Positions 36,896-44,688 of a stretch of 55,862 bases of DNA are shown here, one piece after another. Position numbers and translations under genes: made by a program. The notes under the pieces are model-generated. The model saw only the letters and a program-made list of their open reading frames with translations. It made no database searches and was not told the DNA's origin. Origin of the DNA: Actinomadura sp. 7K507 (lineage in GTDB: Bacteria > Actinomycetota > Actinomycetes > Streptosporangiales > Streptosporangiaceae); contig NZ_SMKK01000022.1 in assembly GCF_004348425.1 (NCBI RefSeq), positions 1-55,862 on the forward strand, in the 5' to 3' direction. The number at the start of each line of letters is the position of its first letter. Position 1 is the first letter of the stretch.

Positions 36896-37221
36896 GACCT
36901 CTCCCTCCACGTTGAGGATTCGGCTCGCCGGCGCCCTGGGCGAAGGCCCGTGCTCGTCGCCCCGCCCCCGGGCGGCTCGGGTGTGCGCGATGGTACGCCC
37001 GGAGCCATACCCCGTCCATGCCCGTTAGTCCGATTTCGGCGCACCCGTTCGCGACGTCCCCGGCGACCATCGCCGGGACCGTCCGCCGGCCGCGGGAGAA
37101 GGAGAGCGAGCAGGCCGTCAGGAGCGCCGCCACCGCGAGCAGGACCAGTTCCACGCTCGCGGTGAAGGCACCCAGAACCAACCCCGACGCGGCCCGCACG
37201 ACGGCACCCGGGCCACGAACG
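36896..37221. other. Intergenic region between fdhA and dedA
   Basis: 326 bases. A minus-strand frame starting near GTG 37238 reads one hydrophobic helix (GLVLGAFTASVELVLLAVAA) and then an Arg/Pro-rich tail that runs into fdhA. It may be a remnant of a small membrane protein or a chance frame; I do not call it a gene. Confidence 0.4.
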
Positions 37222-37935
37222 TCAGGCGGTGCCGTCACGCTCGTATTCTCTAGGTCCCGCGTGGTGTTTTCCCGGCGGCCTGCCTCCACCGCGCCGTGCC
37301 TTCACGATACGGACGGCGATGAACGCCACGACGGCCAGGACGACCAGGGCGAGCACCCCCTTGGAGTAGGTGCCCATGTACTCCTCGACCTTGTGCCAGT
37401 TGTCACCGAGCTGGTACCCGGCGAGGATGAAGATCGTGTTCCACAGCGCGCTCCCGAGCGTCGTGTACAGCAGGAACGTCATCATCGGCATGCGTTCCAC
37501 CCCGGCGGGGATGGAGATCAGGCTGCGGAAGATCGGGATCATCCGGCCGAAGAACACCGCCTTGGATCCGTGCCGGGCGAACCACGCCTCCGTCCGGTCC
37601 AGGTCCTCGATCTTGACCAGGGGCAGCCGCGCCACGAGCGCGCGGATCCGGTCCCGTCCGATCAGCGCTCCGATGCCGTAGAGGGCCAGCGCCCCGACGA
37701 CGCTCCCTATCGTGGTCCACACGAGCGCGCCCACCAGGCTCATCTTGCCCTGTGCGGCCGTGAACCCGGCCAGCGGCAGGATCACCTCGCTCGGCAGCGG
37801 CGGGAACAGGTTCTCCAGCGCGATCGCCAGCCCGGCGCCCGGCGCGCCGAGTTTCTCCATCAGGTCGGTCGCCCAGCCGGCGATGCCGTCGGTGGGCCCG
37901 CCTTCGGACGCCGCCGCGTACACAGTTTCGATCAT
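37222..37935 (-). CDS. DedA-family membrane protein
   Basis: 237 aa. The SNARE-associated/DedA pattern is present: ALENLFPPLPSEVILPLAGF (re-entrant loop), GALALYGIGALIGRDRI, and FFGRMIPIFRSLISIPAGVE with the conserved Gly-Arg...Pro. At least four hydrophobic segments are visible. DedA proteins are proposed lipid (undecaprenyl phosphate or phosphatidylethanolamine) flippases. It ends 326 bases before fdhA on the same strand. Confidence 0.9.
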   Translation of the reverse strand: MIETVYAAASEGGPTDGIAGWATDLMEKLGAPGAGLAIALENLFPPLPSEVILPLAGFTAAQGKMSLVGALVWTTIGSVVGALALYGIGALIGRDRIRALVARLPLVKIEDLDRTEAWFARHGSKAVFFGRMIPIFRSLISIPAGVERMPMMTFLLYTTLGSALWNTIFILAGYQLGDNWHKVEEYMGTYSKGVLALVVLAVVAFIAVRIVKARRGGGRPPGKHHAGPREYERDGTA

Positions 37936-38159
37936 GCCTGAGATATTAGGGATCGTTTGACCTCGTCACTACGAAGAACGACGCATACCCGGGGGCCGAA
38001 TACCACACTCCGTCCCCTGCGGAAACACACCCTCGGTACGGGGACGGGGACGGGGTGACGCGAAAGCACTCCCCGCCACGGTGAACCAGCTTAATATCGT
38101 TAACCCCCGCTCTTACCCGTGCGCATCGCCACGGGCCTGCCCCCCGAAGGAGCCGCCGC

Positions 38160-38975
38160 GTGGCCGACGACCTCCCAGAGAGCGCGCCTGCCGGCATCGA
38201 TCCCTCCACTCCGACCTTCGCGCGCGTCTACGACTACTTCCTCGGCGGCAAGGACAACTTCGCCGCCGACCGCGAGGTGGCCGACATGGTGATGCGGCTC
38301 GTGCCGGAGGCTCCCGTGGTGGCGCAGGGGAACCGCGTCGCGATCGAGCGGGCGGTGACGTACCTGGCCGCCGAACTCGGCATCGACCAGTTCGTCGACA
38401 TCGGGTCGGGGCTGCCCACCTCGTCCAACGTGCACCAGTTCGCGCGGGCCGCGAATCCCGCCGCGCGGGTCGTCTACGTCGACAACGACCCGATCGTGCT
38501 GGCGCACGGGCGGGCGCTGCTCACCGAGACGGGCGTCGCGGCGTTCATCCAAGGGGATCTCTACGAGCCGGAGAAGATCTTCAGCGATCCGGCGCTGAAC
38601 AGGATGCTCGACCTGTCGCGCCCGGTGGCGGTGGTGCTGGCCGCGATCATCCACCACGTGCCCGACGAACGGGACCCTGCCGGCGTCGTCCGGGGGCTGC
38701 ACCCGTTCCTGGCGCCGGGCAGCCACGTCATGCTCACGCACCTGCACGACTCCGGGGACGACCCGCGCGTCGAGGAGGCCAAGGGCATCCTGCAGTCGGG
38801 GCTCGGCGGGTCCTACTTCCGCCACTCCTCGGAGATCGAGCGCTTCATGGACGGGCTGACCATCCTCGACCCGGGGGTGACGCACGTGACCGCGTGGCGG
38901 CCGGACGCACCCGCGGGACCGCTTGAGCATCCCCTGCACACCCAGATGGTGGCTGTGCTGGGCCGCAAGGACTGA
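38160..38975 (+). CDS. SAM-dependent methyltransferase, SAV2177 family (DUF574)
   Basis: 271 aa from GTG 38160, AAGGAG at 38147-38152. The family signature TPTFARVYDYFLGGKDNFAA is present, then FVDIGSGLPTSSNVHQFAR (SAM site), VVYVDNDPIVLAHGRAL and AAIIHHVPDERDPAGVVRGL. These proteins are highly multiplied in actinomycetes and their substrates are unknown. It is a single gene with a 200-base upstream spacer. Confidence 0.92.
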   Translation: MADDLPESAPAGIDPSTPTFARVYDYFLGGKDNFAADREVADMVMRLVPEAPVVAQGNRVAIERAVTYLAAELGIDQFVDIGSGLPTSSNVHQFARAANPAARVVYVDNDPIVLAHGRALLTETGVAAFIQGDLYEPEKIFSDPALNRMLDLSRPVAVVLAAIIHHVPDERDPAGVVRGLHPFLAPGSHVMLTHLHDSGDDPRVEEAKGILQSGLGGSYFRHSSEIERFMDGLTILDPGVTHVTAWRPDAPAGPLEHPLHTQMVAVLGRKD

Positions 38976-39161
38976 CCGGGCGGATTCAGCGGAGAGTGAA
39001 ACTTGCACCGTCGGGCCGGGCGGCCCGGAAGGCTCGGGCCCTCGGTTCCCGCAGGCAGCAACGGGTTCCGGACGGATCCAGTCCCGGTTTCGGACACCCC
39101 AGCCCACCCGGTCCGGGTAAAGGATCTTTTTGATCGACTTTTCCGTAAACAGCCTTTCTTG

Positions 39162-39180
39162 TAGCGTTCGCAGCGTTTTG
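39162..39180 (+). promoter_or_regulatory. Upstream element shared by two small-protein paralogs (copy 1)
   Basis: TAGCGTTCGCAGCGTTTTG, 54 bases before ATG 39235. It matches TAACGTTCAACTGTTTTG at 40449-40466, upstream of the paralogous gene, in the pattern TA-x-CGTTC-x4/5-GTTTTG. The binding factor is unknown. Confidence 0.45.
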
Positions 39181-39234
39181 TGAAGTGCATTCATGATCGG
39201 ATTTCCCGCCACAAGATCATGTAAGGACGCCGCG

Positions 39235-39729
39235 ATGCCCATGGCGACAGGCCTGGCCGCGGCCGCGCTCCTCGGCCTGCTGACGCTCCTGGCCACCGCG
39301 CGGCACGGCAGGCGCCGACACCGACCGCAGGAGGAGCACCCCGAGTCCCTGACGGCCGTCCTGGGCCCGGGGGACGAGGAGTACCTCGCCTGGCTGGCCG
39401 ATCACCACTGGCCGGGCGACGAGTACCTCGACCTCGAGTACGAGTGGATCGGGGAATCCGAGCCCGCCGACCCGGACGGACCCTACCCGTCGCCCCTGTG
39501 CCCCCACTGCAACCTGCGCCGGGAGGACGTCTGGCCGTGCCCCACGTGCGGCCGGCTCCTGCACTCGTCCTGCGGGCACGGGATGCGGCGCAGGAGGGTG
39601 GACCGCCCGTACCGCACCCACGGCACCAACTCCGAGGCGGTCATCGGGGAGTGGGTCTGCACGGGCTGCACCTCCGTGGTCGGCCTGGACGTGGACCACG
39701 GCGACGAACCGGACGGCCGCCTGTACTGA
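39235..39729 (+). CDS. Small membrane protein with RING-like zinc cluster
   Basis: 164 aa from ATG 39235, AAGGA at 39223-39227. An N-terminal hydrophobic helix (GLAAAALLGLLTLLATA) with Arg/His-rich flank is followed by HPESLTAVLGPGDEEYLAWL and ADHHWPGDEYLDLE, which are shared with the gene at 40517. Only this copy has the C-terminal cysteine cluster: CPHC, CPTC, a CGH group and CTGC, a possible zinc-binding RING- or ribbon-like domain. I do not recognise the family. The positive flank after the helix suggests that the acidic and zinc parts are cytoplasmic. Confidence 0.75.
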   Translation: MPMATGLAAAALLGLLTLLATARHGRRRHRPQEEHPESLTAVLGPGDEEYLAWLADHHWPGDEYLDLEYEWIGESEPADPDGPYPSPLCPHCNLRREDVWPCPTCGRLLHSSCGHGMRRRRVDRPYRTHGTNSEAVIGEWVCTGCTSVVGLDVDHGDEPDGRLY

Positions 39730-39867
39730 ATGTCACAAGTTGCCCGGTCTTGTCCGTCTTCACACGTACTGAACGGTAAAGAATTTCTCATCTACTTGCA
39801 TATTTCGGACGAACGACGGCAGGCTGAATCCATGTCCTTAATCACAGGGACACCCGTGGAGGAACCC

Positions 39868-40077
39868 GTGACCGCACACAACGACTCGATCTGCACACAC
39901 GAGCCGTCCTGTCCGACGCCGGACGCGCAGGACCGCGAGGCCGCGCGCACCGTCGCCAGCCACCCGGAGCAGGGGTGGAGCCTCCTCTGCAACGGCATCG
40001 TCGTCTTCGAGGACACCGGCGAGCTGCTGCCCGACGGCCGGGTGATCGACCCGCACCGCCCCGCCACGGCCGTCTAA
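39868..40077 (+). CDS. DUF5999 family protein
   Basis: 69 aa from GTG 39868, with GGAGGA at 39858-39863; ATG 39832 would add 12 residues. The conserved pattern ICTHEPSCPTPDAQDREAAR, VASHPEQGWSLLCNGIVVFE and DTGELLPDGRVIDPHRP is typical of DUF5999, a small family widespread in Streptomyces and relatives. Two cysteines near the start may bind metal. Function unknown. It sits between two paralogous small membrane proteins. Confidence 0.88.
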   Translation: MTAHNDSICTHEPSCPTPDAQDREAARTVASHPEQGWSLLCNGIVVFEDTGELLPDGRVIDPHRPATAV

Positions 40078-40516
40078 GTCCTTCCTGTTCCCCCCGAAAG
40101 CACATGACCGGCGGTTCGTCCGCCCCGACCCGGTCGCCCCCGAGCCCCGTACGCCGCGCGCCGGCGCCGCACCGCGGCCGGCGCCCCGCGACATGGACGG
40201 CCTCGCGACCGGGATCCCCTCTCCACCGCGGAGCCCGTCCCCCACGCCAAAGCCGGGTCCGCATGGCCCGCCGCCCCGCGTGTCGTGACACGCCAGCGCC
40301 AGGTTCACGTCAGCCTTGGAGTGGGCGTAGGGCGAAAGGCCCCAGGCGATCTTGACTGGCTCACGTGCACGCGCGTCCGAACGCGACTCCACGGGACCAT
40401 TGCACCGGCGGTCAGCATGTCGGCCTCCCATCCGCGGGGCCGGCCCGCTAACGTTCAACTGTTTTGCTACTTACGCAAGAATCATGTGGAACTCGACCGC
40501 GAAAGGACGGTGTGGT
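40078..40516. other. Intergenic region without a supported gene
   Basis: 439 bases, very GC-rich in the first 350. CGTGTCGTGACACG (about 40279) is a near-perfect dyad. Frames on both strands are open but show Arg/Pro-rich translations only. The last 70 bases hold the promoter-proximal element shared with 39162. Confidence 0.45.
40449..40466 (+). promoter_or_regulatory. Upstream element shared by two small-protein paralogs (copy 2)
   Basis: TAACGTTCAACTGTTTTG, 50 bases before GTG 40517. It corresponds to 39162-39180 upstream of the paralog, at a nearly equal distance from the start codon. Confidence 0.45.
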
Positions 40517-40798
40517 GTGATCACGGTGCTGGTCCTCGTGTCTCTGGTCGCCCTGTTCGGCCTCTGCCTGCCGAACCTGCTCCGTCCCATGCCGTCGGCG
40601 CCCGACCACGACCCGCCCCCCGGCCCACCACCGCAGGACGACGTCCACCCTGAGTCGATGACCGCCGAACTCGACCCCGGGGACGAGGAGTACCTGGCCT
40701 TCCTCGCCGACGCTCTCTGGCCCGAAGACGAGTACGCCGAACTGGAGCACACCACGGACGGCGAGGAAGAATCCGGCGGCAGCGACATGCTCCTGTGA
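40517..40798 (+). CDS. Small membrane protein, paralog of the RING-like protein
   Basis: 93 aa from GTG 40517, with AAAGGA at 40502-40507. A hydrophobic helix (ITVLVLVSLVALFGLCLPNL) is followed by a Pro-rich spacer and HPESMTAELDPGDEEYLAFL then ADALWPEDEYAELE. The shared core HPES-x-TA-x-L-x-PGDEEYLA-x-LAD ties it to 39235. It lacks the cysteine cluster and ends in an acidic tail. Function unknown. Confidence 0.75.
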   Translation: MITVLVLVSLVALFGLCLPNLLRPMPSAPDHDPPPGPPPQDDVHPESMTAELDPGDEEYLAFLADALWPEDEYAELEHTTDGEEESGGSDMLL

Positions 40799-40838
40799 AC
40801 CGCCCAGCCCCGCGCCCACAGGCGTGAACCCCGCGCCT

Positions 40839-41624
40839 TCACTCGGCAGGGGCTGGGAGCGGGGTGCCGGTCTCCAGGAGGGTCTTCAGGCCGGACACGA
40901 TGGAGGGCCAGCCGTGGCGGGACATGTCCAGGAGGGCCTCGCCCGCCTCGTGGACGACGGTCAGTTTGACGGTCTCGCCGGCCGGTTCGATCTCGTAGGT
41001 CACCTTTGAGCGGGGTTCGGTGAGGAGCCTGGCGCGCGTCTCCTCATCGACGCCGACCGAGGCGGCCCACTCCGGCGTGAACGTGTGCCAGGTGTAGGAG
41101 AGGCGGCGCGGCGGGTCGGCTTCCAGAACGACCTGCTCGGGATCGGACATCGTCGCGCCCTCGTCGCGCCAGGTGATGGTGGAGCCGGGCTTCCAGTCCG
41201 TTTCGAAGGCGACACCCCAGTAGTGGCGGGTGAAGGCCGGGTCTGTCAGGGCCTCCCAGAGTCGTTCCGGCGTGGTCCTGATGTAGGTCGTGTAGACGAA
41301 CTCGCTCATGGCCATCGGGGTCTCCTCCAATACGGCCTTCAGGTCGGCGAGTGCGCGTGCCCGCGCACGGTCGTACCGGCTCATCCAGCGGTCGGCGATG
41401 GCGTTGATCGGGGCGGCGTTGAGGTAGTGGAGCTTCTCGCGGCCGCGGCGGGCCGTCGTCACCAGGGTCGCGGCCTCCAGCACGGCCAGGTGCTTGCTGA
41501 CCGACTGCCGGGTCATGTCGAGCCCGGCGCACAGTTCCCGGAGCGTCTGCCCGTTGCGCGCGTTCAGGCTGTCCAGCAGCCGGCGCCGGCTCGTGTCGGC
41601 CAGCGCTTTGAAGACCTCGTCCAT
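40839..41624 (-). CDS. ArsR-type HTH fused to an SRPBCC (AHSA1) domain
   Basis: 261 aa from ATG 41624. The N-terminal ArsR winged HTH reads MDEVFKALADTSRRRLLDSL, LRELCAGLDMTRQSVSKHLA, then VLEAATLVTTARRGREKLHY. Residues about 105-261 form a START-like AHSA1 domain (VYTTYIRTTPERLWEALTDP, TRHYWGVAFETDWKPGSTIT). ArsR and AHSA1 proteins are often encoded as neighbours; here they are one chain, so the SRPBCC cavity may sense a hydrophobic ligand and control DNA binding. No arsenic- or metal-binding Cys cluster is seen. A 47-bp palindrome overlaps its promoter. Confidence 0.88.
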   Translation of the reverse strand: MDEVFKALADTSRRRLLDSLNARNGQTLRELCAGLDMTRQSVSKHLAVLEAATLVTTARRGREKLHYLNAAPINAIADRWMSRYDRARARALADLKAVLEETPMAMSEFVYTTYIRTTPERLWEALTDPAFTRHYWGVAFETDWKPGSTITWRDEGATMSDPEQVVLEADPPRRLSYTWHTFTPEWAASVGVDEETRARLLTEPRSKVTYEIEPAGETVKLTVVHEAGEALLDMSRHGWPSIVSGLKTLLETGTPLPAPAE

Positions 41625-41637
41625 GTACCGTCCAAAT

Positions 41638-41684
41638 ATGCAGCCATCCGGCTGCCTAAAATATAGGCACCCGGATGGCTGCAT
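41638..41684. promoter_or_regulatory. 47-bp nested palindrome, probable ArsR-SRPBCC operator
   Basis: Outer arms ATGCAGCCATCCGG (41638-41651) and CCGGATGGCTGCAT (41671-41684) are perfectly complementary. Inner arms TGCCTA (41653-41658) and TAGGCA (41664-41669) surround AAATA. It starts 14 bases upstream of the ArsR-SRPBCC start codon, so autoregulation is likely. Confidence 0.75.
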
Positions 41685-41750
41685 GTCAAGGACGCGTGCT
41701 CGGGCTGCGCCGTCCGTCAGAGGGACGTTCGCGCTGCGCCCCGGCGGCCG

Positions 41751-42443
41751 TCAGTCGTCGCCGCGGTCGTCATCGCCGTCCCTGTCGTCGCGGTCGTCCC
41801 TGTCGTCGCGGTCGTCCCCGTCGTCGCCATCGTCGTCCGCCTGGACCTTGCCGGTCGCGGCGTTCACGTCGAACTCGCGCTCGTCGCCGTCCTGGCCGGT
41901 GATCTCGACCTCCCAGCCGGCCTTGCCGTCGTCATCGTCGAAGTCGACGGACGTCACGGTGCCGGGCGCGGTCTTCAGCGCGGCCTCGGCGGCGGCCGAC
42001 GCCGTGACCTTCGCCTTCCGCAGCGCGGCGGCGTCGTCCCGGTCGTCGTCATCGTCGTCGTCCGCGCGGTTGGACAGGACCTCGCCGTTCTCGGCGCTGA
42101 CGGTCACTTCGCGCCATTCGCCGTTCTCGGCCAGGATGTCGATCTCCCAGCGGGAGTCGTCGAGTTCGATCCCGTCGACCTTGCCGGGGACCTTCTGCAG
42201 CGCCGCGGCGGCCGCCTGCACCGCCGTGACCTGCTTGGCGGACGGCCGGGTGGCGGGCCGGTCGTCGGACGGGGACGGGGTCGCCGCCGATGCGGCGCCG
42301 GTGGTGGCGGCGTTCTGCCCGCGCGGCTCGCCGCCGCCCGCGGCGGCGACCGCGGCGGCTCCGCCGCCGACGAGGACGCCGGTGGTGACCACCGTGACCA
42401 GCAGTCCCCGACCCGAGAAGATCCCCCGTACGTTGTTGCTCAT
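41751..42443 (-). CDS. Secreted or anchored protein with two PepSY domains and Asp-rich tail
   Basis: 230 aa from ATG 42443 with a GGGGG site upstream. One N-terminal hydrophobic segment (LLVTVVTTGVLVGGGAAAVA) acts as signal or anchor. Two PepSY repeats follow: the first around VDGIELDDSRWEIDILAENG, the second around VTSVDFDDDDGKAGWEVEIT. A DDDDDDDRDD linker separates them, and the tail is a repeated DDRDD run. PepSY proteins inhibit proteases or bind ligands at the cell surface; the acidic runs suggest cation binding. It is divergent from an OmpR-type two-component pair. Confidence 0.88.
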   Translation of the reverse strand: MSNNVRGIFSGRGLLVTVVTTGVLVGGGAAAVAAAGGGEPRGQNAATTGAASAATPSPSDDRPATRPSAKQVTAVQAAAAALQKVPGKVDGIELDDSRWEIDILAENGEWREVTVSAENGEVLSNRADDDDDDDRDDAAALRKAKVTASAAAEAALKTAPGTVTSVDFDDDDGKAGWEVEITGQDGDEREFDVNAATGKVQADDDGDDGDDRDDRDDRDDRDGDDDRGDD

Positions 42444-42530
42444 CGAACCCCCACCTCCGTGGTGTCGCATCCGGGCCGGTGATCCGGCCTCCCCGTGCGA
42501 TCTCCACGATGGTGATGGTTCCTGTACCGA

Positions 42531-42558
42531 ACCTGAAGCAACCTGAAGCCGCCTTCAG
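42531..42558. promoter_or_regulatory. Direct repeats upstream of the response regulator
   Basis: ACCTGAAGCA (42531-42540) and ACCTGAAGCC (42541-42550) are tandem 10-bp repeats, followed by GCCTTCAG (inverted CTGAAG). Tandem sites one helical turn apart are the usual binding pattern of OmpR/PhoB dimers. The site lies between the PepSY gene and the regulator gene and could serve both. Confidence 0.65.
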
Positions 42559-42581
42559 CTTGGGTTTGGCACTCTGTGGAG

Positions 42582-43262
42582 ATGCGCCTGCTGCTCGTGG
42601 AGGACGAGAAACGCCTGGCCAGGTCTCTCGCACAGGGACTGACGGCCGAGGGGTTCGTGGTCGAGACCGTCCATGACGGCGGCGAGGGTCTCGACCGGGC
42701 ACTCGGCGGGGAGTTCGACCTGATCATCCTGGACATCATGCTGCCCGGCATGAACGGCTACCGGGTGTGCGCGTCGCTGCGCGCGGCGGGCGACGAGACG
42801 CCGATCCTGATGCTGACCGCCAAGGACGGCGAGTACGACGAGGCCGAGGGCCTCGACACGGGGGCCGACGACTATCTCACCAAGCCCTTCTCCTACGTGG
42901 TGCTGGTCGCCCGCGTCCGCGCGCTGCTGCGCCGCCGGACGCGCGGCGCGGCGCCGAACATCGAACTGGGCGACCTCACCGTGGATCCGTCGGCGCGGCG
43001 GGTGTTCCGGGGGGACGTGGAGGTGGAGCTGACGGCCAAGGAGTTCGCCGTGCTGGAGCATCTGGCGGCGAACGCGGGCCAGGTCGTGTCGAAGTCGCAG
43101 ATCATGCAGGCCGTCTGGGACCTGGCCTACGAGGGCGACCCCAACATCGTCGAGGTGTACGTGAGCGCACTGCGCCGCAAGCTCGACGTCCCGTTCGGGC
43201 GCAGGTCCATCACGACGGTGCGCGGTGCTGGGTACCGGCTGGCCAGGGACGGGGGCGCCTGA
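42582..43262 (+). CDS. OmpR/PhoB-family response regulator
   Basis: 226 aa from ATG 42582 (GTG 42576 in frame). The receiver has VEDE at residues 6-9, phosphoacceptor Asp51 in LIILDIMLPGMNGY, MLTAKDGEYD and DYLTKPF with the conserved Lys. The C-terminal winged helix includes ELTAKEFAVLEHLAANAGQV, NIVEVYVSALRRKL and ITTVRGAGYRLA. No ribosome binding site is evident, so the mRNA may be leaderless. The kinase gene starts 1 base after its stop. Confidence 0.92.
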   Translation: MRLLLVEDEKRLARSLAQGLTAEGFVVETVHDGGEGLDRALGGEFDLIILDIMLPGMNGYRVCASLRAAGDETPILMLTAKDGEYDEAEGLDTGADDYLTKPFSYVVLVARVRALLRRRTRGAAPNIELGDLTVDPSARRVFRGDVEVELTAKEFAVLEHLAANAGQVVSKSQIMQAVWDLAYEGDPNIVEVYVSALRRKLDVPFGRRSITTVRGAGYRLARDGGA

Positions 43263-43263
43263 C

Positions 43264-44688
43264 GTGGGCAGGCCCCTGTCGTCGGTACGGGCGCAGACGA
43301 CGCTGGGAGCCACCGCCGTGGTGGCCGGCGCGCTGATCGTGGCCGGGCTCGCCGTCGTGCTGCTGCTGCGTTCGAGCCTCGGCGACCAGGCGGACCTGAA
43401 GGCGGAGGTGACCGCGCGGGACATCGCGTCGCAGATCGCGGCGGGGGCCCGCTACGGGGGCCTCGACCTGCCGGACGGCGAGGACCACCCGGTGCAGGTG
43501 GTCGCCGAGGACGGACGGATCCTGGCGGCCAGCGAGGACCTGGAGGCGATCGAGGGAACCGGCTCCCCCGGCGTGCGGCCCGCGCCGGCTCCGCCGGCCG
43601 GTGACGACGACGATGATGACGATGACGACGACGATCCCGAGCGTGGCGAGGTGGCGGACAGGGACCCCGGCTTCTCCACCGGCGGCGCGACCGTGGACGG
43701 CCAGACCGCCGAGTACCGGTTCGCGGCCGTCGACGTGACCACCCCGCGGGACGAGACGGTCACCGTGTACGCGGGTGCTGACCTGGCCGCGGCCCGGGAC
43801 GCGGTCGGCACCGCCACCCGGGCGATGCTCGCGGGCTTTCCGCTGGTGCTCGCCGTGGTGGCGGGCGTGACGTGGCGGGTCACGCGGCGTGCGCTGCGTC
43901 CGGTCGAGGCCGTCCGGGCGGAACTGGCCGAGATCACCGCGGCCGGCGATCTCGGCCGGCGAGTCCCCGTCCCCCGATCGAGGGACGAGATCGCGAGGCT
44001 GGCGGCCACGACGAACGAGACCCTGGCCCGGCTGCAGGAATCGACGGCGCAGCAGCGCGGGTTCGTCGCGGACGCGTCGCACGAGCTGCGCAGCCCGATC
44101 GCGTCGCTGCGCACGCAGCTGGAGGTCGCGGCGGCGCATCCGGCGCTGCTGGACGTGGACGGTCTCATCGAGGACACCGTGCGGCTCCAGCACCTGGCCG
44201 CCGACCTGCTGCTCCTGGCCCGTCTCGACGCCGGGGACCGGGCACCGCGGCAGACCGTGGCGCTCGCCGGCCTCCTGCGGGACGAGGTGGAACACCGGGC
44301 GGCGGGCGACCGGGTCCCCGCCCGGCTGTCGATCGAGGCGGAGCCGCAGGTCACGGGCGTGCCGCGGCAGCTGTCACGGCTCGTCGGCAACCTGCTCGAC
44401 AACGCCGGACGCCATGCGGACGAGGTCGTCCGGCTGTCGCTGGCCGAGGAGGCGGGCGCGGCGGTGATCAGGGTCGCCGACGACGGGCCGGGCGTGCCGG
44501 CCCCCGACCGCGAGCGGATCTTCGAGAGGTTCGTGCGGCTGGACGACGCCCGCAGCCGGGACGAGGGCGGGTCGGGGCTCGGCCTGGCCATCGCCAGGGA
44601 TCTGGCGATGGCGCACGGCGGGGACCTCACGGTCGGCGAGGCCCCCGAAGGCGGCGCGCTGTTCGAGCTGCGGCTGCCGGTTACCTGA
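43264..44688 (+). CDS. Sensor histidine kinase with poly-Asp sensory loop
   Basis: 474 aa from GTG 43264. Two membrane helices (about 15-38 and 178-198) enclose an extracytoplasmic loop with a run of 11 Asp at residues 114-124. HAMP follows, then HisKA with the phosphorylated His273 in VADASHELRSPIASLRTQLE, and HATPase_c with GNLLDNAGRHA, VADDGPGVP and GGSGLGLAIARDLA. It partners the regulator just upstream. The acidic loop and the acidic PepSY protein next door suggest sensing of cations or basic peptides; this is an inference. The stop overlaps the convergent dehydrogenase by 8 bases. Confidence 0.92.
   Translation: MGRPLSSVRAQTTLGATAVVAGALIVAGLAVVLLLRSSLGDQADLKAEVTARDIASQIAAGARYGGLDLPDGEDHPVQVVAEDGRILAASEDLEAIEGTGSPGVRPAPAPPAGDDDDDDDDDDDPERGEVADRDPGFSTGGATVDGQTAEYRFAAVDVTTPRDETVTVYAGADLAAARDAVGTATRAMLAGFPLVLAVVAGVTWRVTRRALRPVEAVRAELAEITAAGDLGRRVPVPRSRDEIARLAATTNETLARLQESTAQQRGFVADASHELRSPIASLRTQLEVAAAHPALLDVDGLIEDTVRLQHLAADLLLLARLDAGDRAPRQTVALAGLLRDEVEHRAAGDRVPARLSIEAEPQVTGVPRQLSRLVGNLLDNAGRHADEVVRLSLAEEAGAAVIRVADDGPGVPAPDRERIFERFVRLDDARSRDEGGSGLGLAIARDLAMAHGGDLTVGEAPEGGALFELRLPVT

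Noticed and set aside
36950..37238. Possible small membrane-protein gene on the minus strand
   Set aside because: It has one hydrophobic helix but then an Arg/Pro-rich tail running into fdhA, no ribosome binding site and no family match. A chance frame or remnant is more likely.
41625..41684. A 20-residue N-terminal extension of the ArsR-SRPBCC protein
   Set aside because: It would be encoded inside the 47-bp palindrome. The ArsR domain starts normally at ATG 41624, so the palindrome is better read as an operator.
41770..41850. Repeated GTCGTC/GTCGCG units that look like a minisatellite
   Set aside because: They are the codons of the Asp/Arg tail of the PepSY protein and need no separate explanation.
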